Under the pieces are notes generated by a model, which ran no database searches, was not told where the DNA came from, and saw only the letters and a list, made by a program, of their open reading frames with translations. From Oscillospiraceae bacterium (GTDB lineage Bacteria > Bacillota > Clostridia > Oscillospirales > Oscillospiraceae), in the NCBI GenBank assembly GCA_902775355.1, contig CACYLY010000015.1, positions 1 through 48,612 on the forward strand: a DNA stretch of 48,612 bases, read 5' to 3'. How positions within the stretch are numbered: position 1 is the first letter of the stretch; every line of letters starts with the position of its first letter. Of the stretch, positions 6,299-13,679 are shown piece after piece. The translations under genes were made by a program, and so were the position numbers.

Positions 6299-7615
6299 TC
6301 AGGCCTCCGGCTCCTTCAAAGCCAGGGCGGAATTCCGGTAGGCGGGGTCGTTGGTGACCTCCCGGATCAGCTTCAGCCTGGGCGGCAGGCGGATAGGCTC
6401 GTTCTCGTCCCGCAGCTCCAGCTCCATGATGGCCCGGTCGTTCCAGAGGGGATAGATATCGACCTCGTAATAGCGCTCCTCCCAGGTCAGGCAGTAGCGG
6501 GTCTTGCGGATGGGCCGGCGGCTTGGATCCGCGTCCATCAGCGTGCGCAGATACTCGTCCTGACTCAGCCGCTCCTCCATCTCGATGCGGGTGGCGTCGC
6601 TGAGGGTCCGCTTGCGGGTCTTGAAATAGAAGTAGCTGCCCTTCTCGCCCCGCTGCCGGACCCGGACCTCGTACTCGCCCTGGGGGCGCAGGTAGGTCTG
6701 GATGATGTCCACCTTCCGGCAGTTGGGCAGGCTTTCCAGCCACTTGATGTCCGGATATTCGATGAGGAACTTCCGCTCGATCTCCATGGGTCGGGGCTCG
6801 CCCAGGAAGCTGCGGATCTCGGCCACCAGGTGCTTGAGCTTGTCCTCAAAGCTGCCGGTGTTGCCGATCACCCGCAGGTGGGGGTGCCCGGTCCAGGCGG
6901 CCAGGAGCTTGTCGTCCAGGGCCCGGGCCTGCTCGGGGCTCTCGGTGCGGACCTTATTGTTGGCCGTGGTGTAGAAGCGCTCGGCCCCCTTGGCGGCGGT
7001 GACCATGTGGAACACCGCGTCGTAGCGGTCCCGCAGCTCCACCTCCGTCATGGAGAATTCCCGCAGCAGGGCGGCGAACTCCAGCTCGCTCATGTAGGCC
7101 TTGTTGTCCATGGTCCCCCGGTCGCAGACGATCAGCACCTTGTCGGCCTGCAGGCAGCGGGCGGCCTCCTCGAAGACCCTCTCCTTTTCCAGCTGCAGGC
7201 GCAGGATGGCCCGCTGGAACTCCAGGGCGCTGCGGAAAAAGGCCGGCTTCACGCCGCCGCTCATCAGCTCCGTGGCGGTCTCCGGCACGAAGAGCACCGC
7301 GTAGCCCAGCTTGGTGAAGCTGTTCTGGATCCAGCTCTGGCCGGTGGTCTTGCCGGCGCTGGGACCGCCGGTGAGGACGATCTTGGTGATGACGGGGGGC
7401 TTTTTTGCCTCCCGCTTTTTCAGCAGCTCCTCCACCGGCACGCCGTAAAGGGCGGCCAGCTTCCGCAGGTTCTCGGTGCTGGGCTTGGCCCGGCCGTTTT
7501 CCCACTTGGACACGGCCTTGTCGCTGAGGCCCAGGAGCCTGGCCGCCTGGCTCTGGGACAGGCCGGCGGCCTTGCGCAGCTCATAGAGCTCGTTGCCGAA
7601 GGCGTAGTCGTTCAT
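6299..7615 (-). CDS. XRE helix-turn-helix, NadR/Ttd14-like NTPase and CYTH domain fusion
   Basis: A 438-residue three-part protein. Residues 8-62 are an XRE helix-turn-helix (LRKAAGLSQSQAARLLGLSD, then KAVSKWENG). Residues 77-270 are a P-loop NTPase of the AAA_28 kind, with Walker A GGPSAGKTT at 83-91 and a Walker B-like VLIVCDRGTMD near 160-170. Residues 277-435 are a CYTH domain, opened by the diagnostic MEIERKFLIEYP and continuing with the charged tunnel strands (YEVRVRQRG, YYEVDIYPLWNDRAIMELEL). CYTH domains bind triphosphates such as inorganic triphosphate or cAMP-related nucleotides. AAA_28 plus CYTH recalls Ttd14-like proteins; the added DNA-binding domain is unusual. AAAGGAG lies 8 bases before ATG 7615, ruling out the longer upstream frame. 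Confidence 0.88.
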   Translation of the reverse strand: MNDYAFGNELYELRKAAGLSQSQAARLLGLSDKAVSKWENGRAKPSTENLRKLAALYGVPVEELLKKREAKKPPVITKIVLTGGPSAGKTTGQSWIQNSFTKLGYAVLFVPETATELMSGGVKPAFFRSALEFQRAILRLQLEKERVFEEAARCLQADKVLIVCDRGTMDNKAYMSELEFAALLREFSMTEVELRDRYDAVFHMVTAAKGAERFYTTANNKVRTESPEQARALDDKLLAAWTGHPHLRVIGNTGSFEDKLKHLVAEIRSFLGEPRPMEIERKFLIEYPDIKWLESLPNCRKVDIIQTYLRPQGEYEVRVRQRGEKGSYFYFKTRKRTLSDATRIEMEERLSQDEYLRTLMDADPSRRPIRKTRYCLTWEERYYEVDIYPLWNDRAIMELELRDENEPIRLPPRLKLIREVTNDPAYRNSALALKEPEA

Positions 7616-7647
7616 TCTGCTTTCTCCTTTCCGATTCCGGTCATTCC

Positions 7648-10600
7648 TCAGTCGGATCCCTTCTCCGGCTCCAGGATCGTTCTTGCCTGTGCGATCAGCT
7701 CCTCCCGGGAATAGAACGGCGCCGCGAACAAGCCGCTGCGGTAGACGTAGAGGATCATCCTGTCGTCCACGGCGTCGTAGCAGATGGGGGAAGAGTCCAC
7801 CTCCAGGGTTTTCCAACTCTCTGTTTCCAGCAGCATACAGATGGATTCCTGATACAGCCAGTAATCGATAAAAATCAGCATCTGCTTCCGCTCCGGCAGC
7901 TCCTGCACGGAAAATGCGGCGTCTCTGTCCAGCCCCAGGGTACTGTCGCCAAAGTCGGTACGGGCCAGCAGCTCCCCGCTCTCCACATCAAAAAGCAGGA
8001 TTTCCCCATACTGGGTGAAGAGGATCAGGATGCTGTCGTTCCGGCAGAATTCCATGTGGATCACAGAACTCACGGGGATCGGGATCGGGAAGGACCACAG
8101 CGTCTCGCCGCTGTAAAGGTCCAGGATCTCCACCTGTTCTTTCTCCAGCCAGGCCATCCAGGCTTTGTCGACGGGGAAGCCGCAGATCGGTTTTTCTTGG
8201 CTGCCGTCCTCCAGAGGAAGCATGCTTCCGCTCTCCGGATGGAGGAGAAGGAAATGGTATCTTTCGACATCGTTTTCTTTGCTCTGCAGAAGCACCCAGC
8301 CGTTGGCGCCCACGCCGATGCATTTTGCCCATTCCATGCTTTCCGGCAGGTCGACGGCCCTCTGATAGCGCCCGTCATACCAAAAGCAGCATTGGTCCTT
8401 GCTGCATTGGGCGGTGAGGACACGGCCGTCCGCGACCACCGCCGAGAGGAATCCATAATCCGACAGTGTCATTGTCCCGGGATCCCCGGTAAGCCTTTCC
8501 ATCCGGCCTTCCTCCAGCAGGAAGCGCACTCCCCCGCATAGAAGGACACAATCCTCCGTCAGATAGTACTCGTTGGAGTTTTCATAGAATCTTTCCGGCA
8601 AGGGGATGGAAAAAATGTGCTTGTTCCCGTCCCTCAGGTTGAGGACGCAGCCGTCCAGGCTTTCCTCATTGTGGCTGAAGGCTGCCAGCTTTTCCCCGGA
8701 GGGGGAAACTGTCACCGCTGCGCTTTTCGGGATCTCTTCTTCTGCCGCAGCCAGCGAGATCCAGTCCGGGTGCTCCGGCACCTGGATCAGCGCGACGCGA
8801 TACGCTTCCCCTTCCGGCACGACCAGAAAACGGCTGCTTGCGTATCGCTGGCCACGGACCACTGCCTTGCTCACGCTGTACCGGCAGGAAAACGAGTATC
8901 CCGCGTCCTTGGTCAGCATCATGCCTTTCGAGGCAAAGCAAATCAAGCCGCTGTCCAGCACCAGGCCCAGGGAGCCGTTGTCATACAGGGCCCAGCCGCA
9001 TAGATTGCCCTCCAGTTCTATAGCCCAGTTTTCCTTTCCGTTGCCTGCGTTGAAGGAACGCAGACACACCTGCGATCCCAGCAGGACGGAGGAACCGTCC
9101 CACGCCAAAAGGTTCAGTCTGGCCCCCGCCAGGCTGGCGTGGTCGCGGTATTCCATGCCGGTATGGATCTTCAGCGGCTCTTCCCAGTCGTTTTCCGGGG
9201 AGAAGATCTGGAGCGTGATCGGCTCTCCCACAATAGCGCCCGCCACGGCAAGCGAATTCTCCTGAGAAAAGCTGAGTACATAGTCCATGCTCCAGTCCAT
9301 CTTCAGGTCTCCCGACAACATGCGGTAATCCTGCGTTTCCAGGTCCAGGAGCGCCATCAGGATCTCATCGTCCTCATCGTACGAAAATGTCAAAACGGCC
9401 AGATAGCGTTCATCCGGAGAGATCGCGATCTCGAACACGGTACTCATTGCGATTTCGTCTATAGAGAAGGATGCGATTTCACTCCCATCTTCCGCTCTCC
9501 TGACGGAAACAGCGCTGTCGTCGCTCGGGTCCATGGCTATGAAAACAGAACGTTCCTCCCGGGAGAAATAGCCCGACATATTCTCGTCCTGCCAGATGAC
9601 CGCGCCATCCTCCGCGGACAGCACGTACATGCCTCTGCCCCAGCAATCCAGCAGCAGGCGGCTGCTGTCACAGGCCAGTTCCATCCGGTTGAAGCGTTCT
9701 TCCCGGTCGTCGCTCCAGGTCCAGAGGCAGGCGCCGGTATCCAGGTCATAGGCCCGGATACAGCCGAAGGGATCGGCGGTGAAGAGCCGCTTTCCATCCT
9801 GAGATACGATCAGATCCCGGATTTTGACGTCCTGCTCAAAGGAACGGGAATACCTCAAAAACGCGCTGTCATGGAGACCCAACTCCTTCCGCAGGGCGGC
9901 CTCCGCCTCCGGCACATAGGGTCTGTCGTTTCCCTGGGAGGGGAGCGCGTCGATGGCATAACGCAGCGCCGTGTTGTATTTTCCGTCCTGATAGGCGTTT
10001 TCCGACAGCGCCGCCAGAGCCAGGGATTCGTTCCGTCTCGATTCTTCCAGTTGGCGCCGGATCTCGGCGTTGCGGTTGAGGAGCATGCCGATGAAGACGG
10101 CTGCCACCAGCCCCGCCAGGCCCATGAGGATCGCGGCCCTGCGGCGCTTCCAGCGTCTTTCCCGCTGATACAGCTCATCATAGGCGCAGCCCAGCAGGCC
10201 TGCCAGGATCCGCAGGATCTCCACTTTGAATTTTCTCCGCCTTCCCGCGGCCGTGGGTGCGTTCAGGTTGGCGGCCATGGGCTCGTATTCGCCGATGATC
10301 TGCCCGTTTGCATCCCGCACTTCGGTGATCACCCGGGGAAAGGACTCCTCCGGCTTCCCGTCGGCCAGGACCAGCAGCACATGAGCGCGGTCCCGCAGCT
10401 GCAGGAAGATCTCGATCTCCTTCATCACCCACACGGATTTGGCGGTCTCCGGCGTGCAGACCACGATGAGGTACTCGCTGTTCTCCAGGGCATGGCGGAT
10501 ATTGTCCGTCAGCTCGCCGGACAGGGGCAGCTCGTCTTCGTCCCGGAACACATAGCCCAGTTTTCGCTTGCCGTCCCTGCGCAGGGCCCGGGGGATCACA

Positions 10601-10692
10601 AAATGTTCAATGGCGCGGTGCACCTTTTTGGCTGCCTCTTTGTCCAGGGGCAGGTGCCGGTAGCTGATGAAGGCTTTGTACTGTCTGTCCAT
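7648..10692 (-). CDS. TIR domain membrane protein with C-terminal beta-propeller
   Basis: A 1014-residue protein. Residues 5-150 form a TIR domain (MDRQYKAFISYRHLP; YLIVVCTPETAKSVWVMKE). The S-x-x-W-x-x-x-E pattern is visible with W88 and E92, the position of the catalytic Glu in NAD-cleaving TIR domains. A basic patch (QRERRWKRRR, about 176-185) precedes one transmembrane helix (about 187-206), then a helical linker (residues 208-260). The remaining roughly 750 residues are beta-rich with repeated W/D-type blades (for example GKRLFTADPFGCIRAYDLDT), consistent with a WD40 or quinoprotein-like propeller outside or at the membrane. GGAGG is 7 bases before ATG 10692. It is 32 bases upstream of the XRE-CYTH gene, same strand. 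Such TIR-WD40 proteins are common in clostridia; signalling or defence roles are not proven. Confidence 0.9.
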   Translation of the reverse strand: MDRQYKAFISYRHLPLDKEAAKKVHRAIEHFVIPRALRRDGKRKLGYVFRDEDELPLSGELTDNIRHALENSEYLIVVCTPETAKSVWVMKEIEIFLQLRDRAHVLLVLADGKPEESFPRVITEVRDANGQIIGEYEPMAANLNAPTAAGRRRKFKVEILRILAGLLGCAYDELYQRERRWKRRRAAILMGLAGLVAAVFIGMLLNRNAEIRRQLEESRRNESLALAALSENAYQDGKYNTALRYAIDALPSQGNDRPYVPEAEAALRKELGLHDSAFLRYSRSFEQDVKIRDLIVSQDGKRLFTADPFGCIRAYDLDTGACLWTWSDDREERFNRMELACDSSRLLLDCWGRGMYVLSAEDGAVIWQDENMSGYFSREERSVFIAMDPSDDSAVSVRRAEDGSEIASFSIDEIAMSTVFEIAISPDERYLAVLTFSYDEDDEILMALLDLETQDYRMLSGDLKMDWSMDYVLSFSQENSLAVAGAIVGEPITLQIFSPENDWEEPLKIHTGMEYRDHASLAGARLNLLAWDGSSVLLGSQVCLRSFNAGNGKENWAIELEGNLCGWALYDNGSLGLVLDSGLICFASKGMMLTKDAGYSFSCRYSVSKAVVRGQRYASSRFLVVPEGEAYRVALIQVPEHPDWISLAAAEEEIPKSAAVTVSPSGEKLAAFSHNEESLDGCVLNLRDGNKHIFSIPLPERFYENSNEYYLTEDCVLLCGGVRFLLEEGRMERLTGDPGTMTLSDYGFLSAVVADGRVLTAQCSKDQCCFWYDGRYQRAVDLPESMEWAKCIGVGANGWVLLQSKENDVERYHFLLLHPESGSMLPLEDGSQEKPICGFPVDKAWMAWLEKEQVEILDLYSGETLWSFPIPIPVSSVIHMEFCRNDSILILFTQYGEILLFDVESGELLARTDFGDSTLGLDRDAAFSVQELPERKQMLIFIDYWLYQESICMLLETESWKTLEVDSSPICYDAVDDRMILYVYRSGLFAAPFYSREELIAQARTILEPEKGSD

Positions 10693-10787
10693 CTCTTGCC
10701 TCCGCAGTGGTTTTTCTTTGATTATATCGAAAACCCCTGCCGGATGCAAGGCAAAGGCGGCCAAGATTTCCGTCCGTCCCGAAGAAA

Positions 10788-10819
10788 TCGCGCAGGTCTC
10801 TCCGGAGAGACCTGCGCGA
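10788..10819. terminator. 32-bp perfect palindrome, probable terminator of the ECF S-component gene
   Basis: TCGCGCAGGTCTCTCC at 10788-10803 is followed directly by its exact complement to 10819. On the minus strand it is followed by TTTCTTC, only 11 bases after the stop codon of the S-component gene. The stem has no loop bases beyond the palindrome centre and a weak T-run, so it could also be a protein-binding site. Confidence 0.6.
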
Positions 10820-10830
10820 GACGCTGCCGT

Positions 10831-11376
10831 TTACTGTTTTGCCCGACAGAGCTGGGGGAACCGCTTTTGGGCCGGGCGCTCCAGCTTCCAGCACAGGGGC
10901 AGGCTCAGGAGCAGCACCGCGGCGTCGGCCGCGAAGGCGGCGAAGTTCTTTCCCGCCCGCACGGCGAAGGGCTGCAGATACAGCAGGCTCTCCGTCAGGG
11001 ACTTGAGGCCCAGGATGCCCAGGGCGCAGACGGCCGCCGTCAGGGGCACCGCCAGGACCAGCGCCAGGGGGCGGGAGCGCATCTTCCGTGCCGCCCGGGC
11101 GTAAAAACCCAGGGCGAGGCCGATGGGGATGTTCCCCAGGGCCCAGCCGGGCATGCCCCGCAGGCCGCTGATCACCAGGCAGTAGAGGATCACGCCGAAG
11201 AAGCCCACCGCCGTGCCCGCCAGGGGGCCGAAGCACCAGCAGTACACCGCCATCACCACGTAGCCCAGGCAGAGATAGTAGTTTTCGAACACGGGGACCT
11301 GCAGGCACAGGGACAGCACCACGAACAGGGCGACGCCCACCGCCAGCAGCGCCAGCTTTTTCACAGATCCGTTCAT
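10831..11376 (-). CDS. ECF-type transporter S component (vitamin/precursor uptake family)
   Basis: A 181-residue integral membrane protein with about five to six hydrophobic helices and Gly-rich small-residue packing (FGPLAGTAVGFFGVILYCL, GWALGNIPIGLALGFY). Size and pattern match S components of energy-coupling factor transporters, which capture vitamins or queuosine/thiamine-type precursors and share an ATPase module encoded elsewhere. No T component or ATPase gene is adjacent, so it would be a group II system. GGAGGG lies 8 bases before the ATG. I saw no riboswitch upstream, so the substrate is undetermined. Confidence 0.75.
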   Translation of the reverse strand: MNGSVKKLALLAVGVALFVVLSLCLQVPVFENYYLCLGYVVMAVYCWCFGPLAGTAVGFFGVILYCLVISGLRGMPGWALGNIPIGLALGFYARAARKMRSRPLALVLAVPLTAAVCALGILGLKSLTESLLYLQPFAVRAGKNFAAFAADAAVLLLSLPLCWKLERPAQKRFPQLCRAKQ

Positions 11377-11500
11377 TCCGATCCCTCCGAAGCTTGTTGT
11401 CGGGGGGAGCGCTCTCCCTCCCGCAGCTTCAGCCTAACAGAGGGCGGGGCGGCCCGCAAGGGGGCAGGGGGTGAAGAACGGTAGAGCTTGCGCGCCCCCC

Positions 11501-12187
11501 TCAGAGAAAGCAGTCCAGCAGCTCGTCAGAGTCGAAAAGGCGCTGCAGCTCGTCGGCGTGGGAAGCGTGCTCCGGCAGCTGCCGGTACACGGCCAGCAGC
11601 TCCCGCAGCAGCGCGGCGCAGCGCTCCCGGCCGCCGGGGCCGTCCTTGGCCCGCAGGGCAAGCATGGCGGCCAGGATCTCCGCGCAGACCTCCTCGGTCT
11701 TGCGGATCTCCGCCAGGCGCGCCTCCCCGTCTTTCAGAAAGGCCGCGACCTCGGTCTTCAGGAAGTAGAGCTCGGGGAGCCGGGCCAGATACCGCTCCGC
11801 CAGGGCCCCGATCTCCAGCTTTTCCCCGGCCCGCTCGTTGGGGATCACCATCAGCAGGCAGTTCAGCAGGACCTCGTTGTTGGGGTATTTGCGCAGGGCC
11901 TCCCGGTAGAAGGCCTCGGCCCTGGCCGGCTCCCTCCGCAGGGGCACGGATTCGGCGACCAGCGCGTCCACCTCCGCGTCGATGCGGCGGCGGTCAAAGT
12001 CCAGCAGCTCGTCGGTGCTGACCTGGTAAAAGGCGGCCAGGCGCAGGACCATGTCCAGGTCCGGACAGGAGGCGCCGGTCTCCCACTTGCTGACCGCCTG
12101 GGAGGAGAGGTGCAGATACTCCGCCAGCTGTTCCTGGGTCAGCTTCTTCTCTCTCCGCAGGGCGCGGAGCTTGTCTCCCATATCCAT
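11501..12187 (-). CDS. XRE family transcriptional regulator
   Basis: A 228-residue regulator. Residues 4-60 form an XRE helix-turn-helix (MGDKLRALRREKKLTQEQL, then HLSSQAVSKWETG). The rest is helical and Leu-rich with a TPR-like rhythm (EPARAEAFYREALRKYPNN), a common effector half in clostridial XRE proteins. The start at 12187 is chosen because GGAGG sits 8 bases before it. A 9-bp inverted repeat 70 bases upstream may be its operator. Its targets are not evident; neighbours on both sides are on the same strand but unrelated. Confidence 0.88.
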   Translation of the reverse strand: MDMGDKLRALRREKKLTQEQLAEYLHLSSQAVSKWETGASCPDLDMVLRLAAFYQVSTDELLDFDRRRIDAEVDALVAESVPLRREPARAEAFYREALRKYPNNEVLLNCLLMVIPNERAGEKLEIGALAERYLARLPELYFLKTEVAAFLKDGEARLAEIRKTEEVCAEILAAMLALRAKDGPGGRERCAALLRELLAVYRQLPEHASHADELQRLFDSDELLDCFL

Positions 12188-12255
12188 GAGAAAACCTCCT
12201 CTTTCTTTGCTTCGCCTACAGCTTAGCGCCTGCGCCGAAGAAAATCCAGCGTCAA

Positions 12256-12278
12256 CCGGTTGGAGGATTTCCAACCGG
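12256..12278. promoter_or_regulatory. Inverted repeat upstream of the XRE gene, possible operator
   Basis: CCGGTTGGA (12256-12264) and TCCAACCGG (12270-12278) are perfect inverted repeats five bases apart, with further CAACCG/CGGTTG bases outside. The site lies 70-90 bases before the XRE start codon. Confidence 0.4.
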
Positions 12279-12302
12279 CGGTTGATTTTCCGGGCAGAAA
12301 GC

Positions 12303-12327
12303 GCCGGAGGCGCCTCGGGCCTCCGGC
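12303..12327. terminator. Terminator after the GNAT gene
   Basis: GCCGGAGGC and GCCTCCGGC form a 9-bp stem with a 7-base loop. On the minus strand it is followed by GCTTTCT and begins 9 bases after the acetyltransferase stop codon. Confidence 0.65.
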
Positions 12328-12335
12328 GTTTTCGG

Positions 12336-13124
12336 TCATTTCAGCTTTTTGAAGAGCCGGGCGCTCCAGAACTGCATGTTCTGCTCCTCCAGATAGAAAT
12401 TCAGGATGGCCTGCCAGTCCTTGGTGGCGGTGCCCAGCGTCACATAATCCGCCTCGCCCCGGACGCACTCCTCCATATATTGGAAGAGCATCCCGCCGTA
12501 GCCCCGGCCGCGGTACGCGGGGCGCACATAGAACTCCTCCACCTCGAAGCAGGAGGTCCCCTCCTGCATGACGGAGCTGCTCTTTTGGGCCCGTTCCACG
12601 CGGCCGAAGAGATAGCCCCGGATCTCGTCGCCCTTCTCCAGCAGGAAGATCCGGTTGCCCTCGATGTCCGCGGGGGTGTTCTTCCGGTAGCCGTGGCAGC
12701 TGTTCTCCGCCTCCCAGTCGACGGACAGGCGGATCAGCGCCTCCGTCAGTTCCGGGGTCAGCTCCGCCTCCCGGAGCCGAAGTCCCAGATCCTTGGCCTC
12801 CTGGACCAGCCAAAAGAAGTTCTCGGTGATTCCGGCCTGCTCCAGCGCCTGCTCCAGCTTGTCCCGGGGCATCGAAACGCCCTGCTCGGTCAGCCAGAAC
12901 AGCAGAGCGCCCTCCCCGCAGATCTCCGGGGGGACGTTATAGCGCTCCGGCTCCGGGGCCTCGGGGCCCCAGGAACGGACAAGCACCTCGCGCCGGGCGG
13001 GGAAATACTCCGCCTCGCTGCCCACCAGCACCCGCTCTCCGTCCGCCATGGCCTGGATGCTCTCAAACCAGAGGCGCCGGCTCTCCTCCTGCCCGCTTTC
13101 CCGCGGCTGATCCATAGTTTCCAT
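12336..13124 (-). CDS. GNAT family N-acetyltransferase
   Basis: A 262-residue protein. The C-terminal 130 residues are a GNAT domain with the acetyl-CoA binding motif VEEFYVRPAYRGRGYGGMLF and the following ILNFYLEEQNMQFWSARL segment, a usual end of GNAT folds. The N-terminal 120 residues have no motif that I can name and may bind the acceptor. ATG 13124 is 9 bases after AAAGGA; an in-frame TTG at 13130 is a less likely start. The gene overlaps the 3' end of a zinc-ribbon remnant that lies upstream on the same strand. Substrate unknown. Confidence 0.88.
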   Translation of the reverse strand: METMDQPRESGQEESRRLWFESIQAMADGERVLVGSEAEYFPARREVLVRSWGPEAPEPERYNVPPEICGEGALLFWLTEQGVSMPRDKLEQALEQAGITENFFWLVQEAKDLGLRLREAELTPELTEALIRLSVDWEAENSCHGYRKNTPADIEGNRIFLLEKGDEIRGYLFGRVERAQKSSSVMQEGTSCFEVEEFYVRPAYRGRGYGGMLFQYMEECVRGEADYVTLGTATKDWQAILNFYLEEQNMQFWSARLFKKLK

Positions 13125-13350
13125 AAGCAAAAGTCCTTTCCCGGCTCTCAGATCCGGCCGACAATTTCCCGCACGTGGGAACGTGCGGCGCTAAAATGTT
13201 ATTGCCATAATGTATGTTATTTGTCTGATTATGAGAGTCGCTATCTAAGAATAATGATGTACCACAGTACTGACAGCAGACAATGGGGCGTTTGGGATTG
13301 TATTTGAACGCTGCTTCACATCCCGGGCATGTCAGCTTGACAATTCTCAG
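13063..13350 (-). pseudogene. Zinc-ribbon protein remnant with CTG start
   Basis: The frame from CTG 13350 reads (M)RIVKLTCPGCEAAFKYN, then CQYCGTSLFLD, a Cys4 zinc ribbon typical of small clostridial membrane or signalling proteins whose relatives start M-[KR]-V-V-K-L. A consensus promoter (13380-13408) and AGGAGG 9 bases upstream show that it was or is expressed. The start codon is CTG rather than ATG or TTG. After the ribbon the frame has no recognisable domain and runs 62 bases into the acetyltransferase gene. I read it as the 5' end of a decayed or truncated gene; it could also be a functional 95-residue protein with an unusual start. Confidence 0.4.
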
Positions 13351-13379
13351 ATAACGTCACCTCCTCAGATCTTTCTTTT

Positions 13380-13408
13380 ATTATACATTGTTTTGACAAT
13401 AAAAACAA
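13380..13408 (-). promoter_or_regulatory. Promoter for the zinc-ribbon remnant and GNAT gene
   Basis: Minus-strand TTGTTT (13403-13408), 17-bp spacer, TATAAT (13380-13385). It is the only convincing promoter for the genes from 13350 down to 12336. Confidence 0.6.
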
Positions 13409-13450
13409 GCCGCAGAACGGCCTTCTGCGATATCGCAAAAAGGAGATCGG

Positions 13451-13479
13451 TTGCTATTTCGGAAATGACATGATACAAT
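13451..13479 (+). promoter_or_regulatory. Promoter for the leader RNA and the PASTA protein gene
   Basis: TTGCTA (13451-13456), 17-bp spacer and TACAAT (13474-13479). Confidence 0.6.
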
Positions 13480-13485
13480 ACTTTT

Positions 13486-13663
13486 GAGATACATATGATA
13501 GGAGACCTGTGCGCCTGCGCATTGTCCGCCCTGCAAGGGTGCATCCTTTACTTTGGTAAAAATGCACTCTCCAATTTCGTGCACTCTCGTAGGGCAGAAA
13601 TCATATGTGTCGCAGCATCGGAGTTTGCGTTTTTCGTGCGCGGCTTCGGCTGCGCACTTTTTT
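13486..13663 (+). ncRNA. Candidate attenuated leader or small RNA ending in an intrinsic terminator
   Basis: A promoter at 13451 would start RNA at about 13486. It ends at a textbook terminator: GTGCGCGGC (13636-13644), TTCG loop, GCTGCGCAC (13649-13657), then TTTTTT. The stretch between contains paired segments GCCCTGCAAGGGTGCA (about 13531-13546) and TGCACTCTCGTAGGGC (about 13582-13597), which would close a long arm with two inner GTGCA-type half-stems. The terminator lies just 17 bases before the ATG of the next gene, so this is either a stand-alone RNA of about 178 nt or an attenuator controlling that gene. No known family was recognised. Confidence 0.45.
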
Positions 13664-13679
13664 AGAAAGAAGGGATAAA

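Noticed and set aside
7648-10692. Confident anti-phage defence system
   Set aside because: TIR-propeller proteins of this kind are frequent in clostridia outside defence islands and no other defence gene is adjacent, so I keep it as a possibility only.
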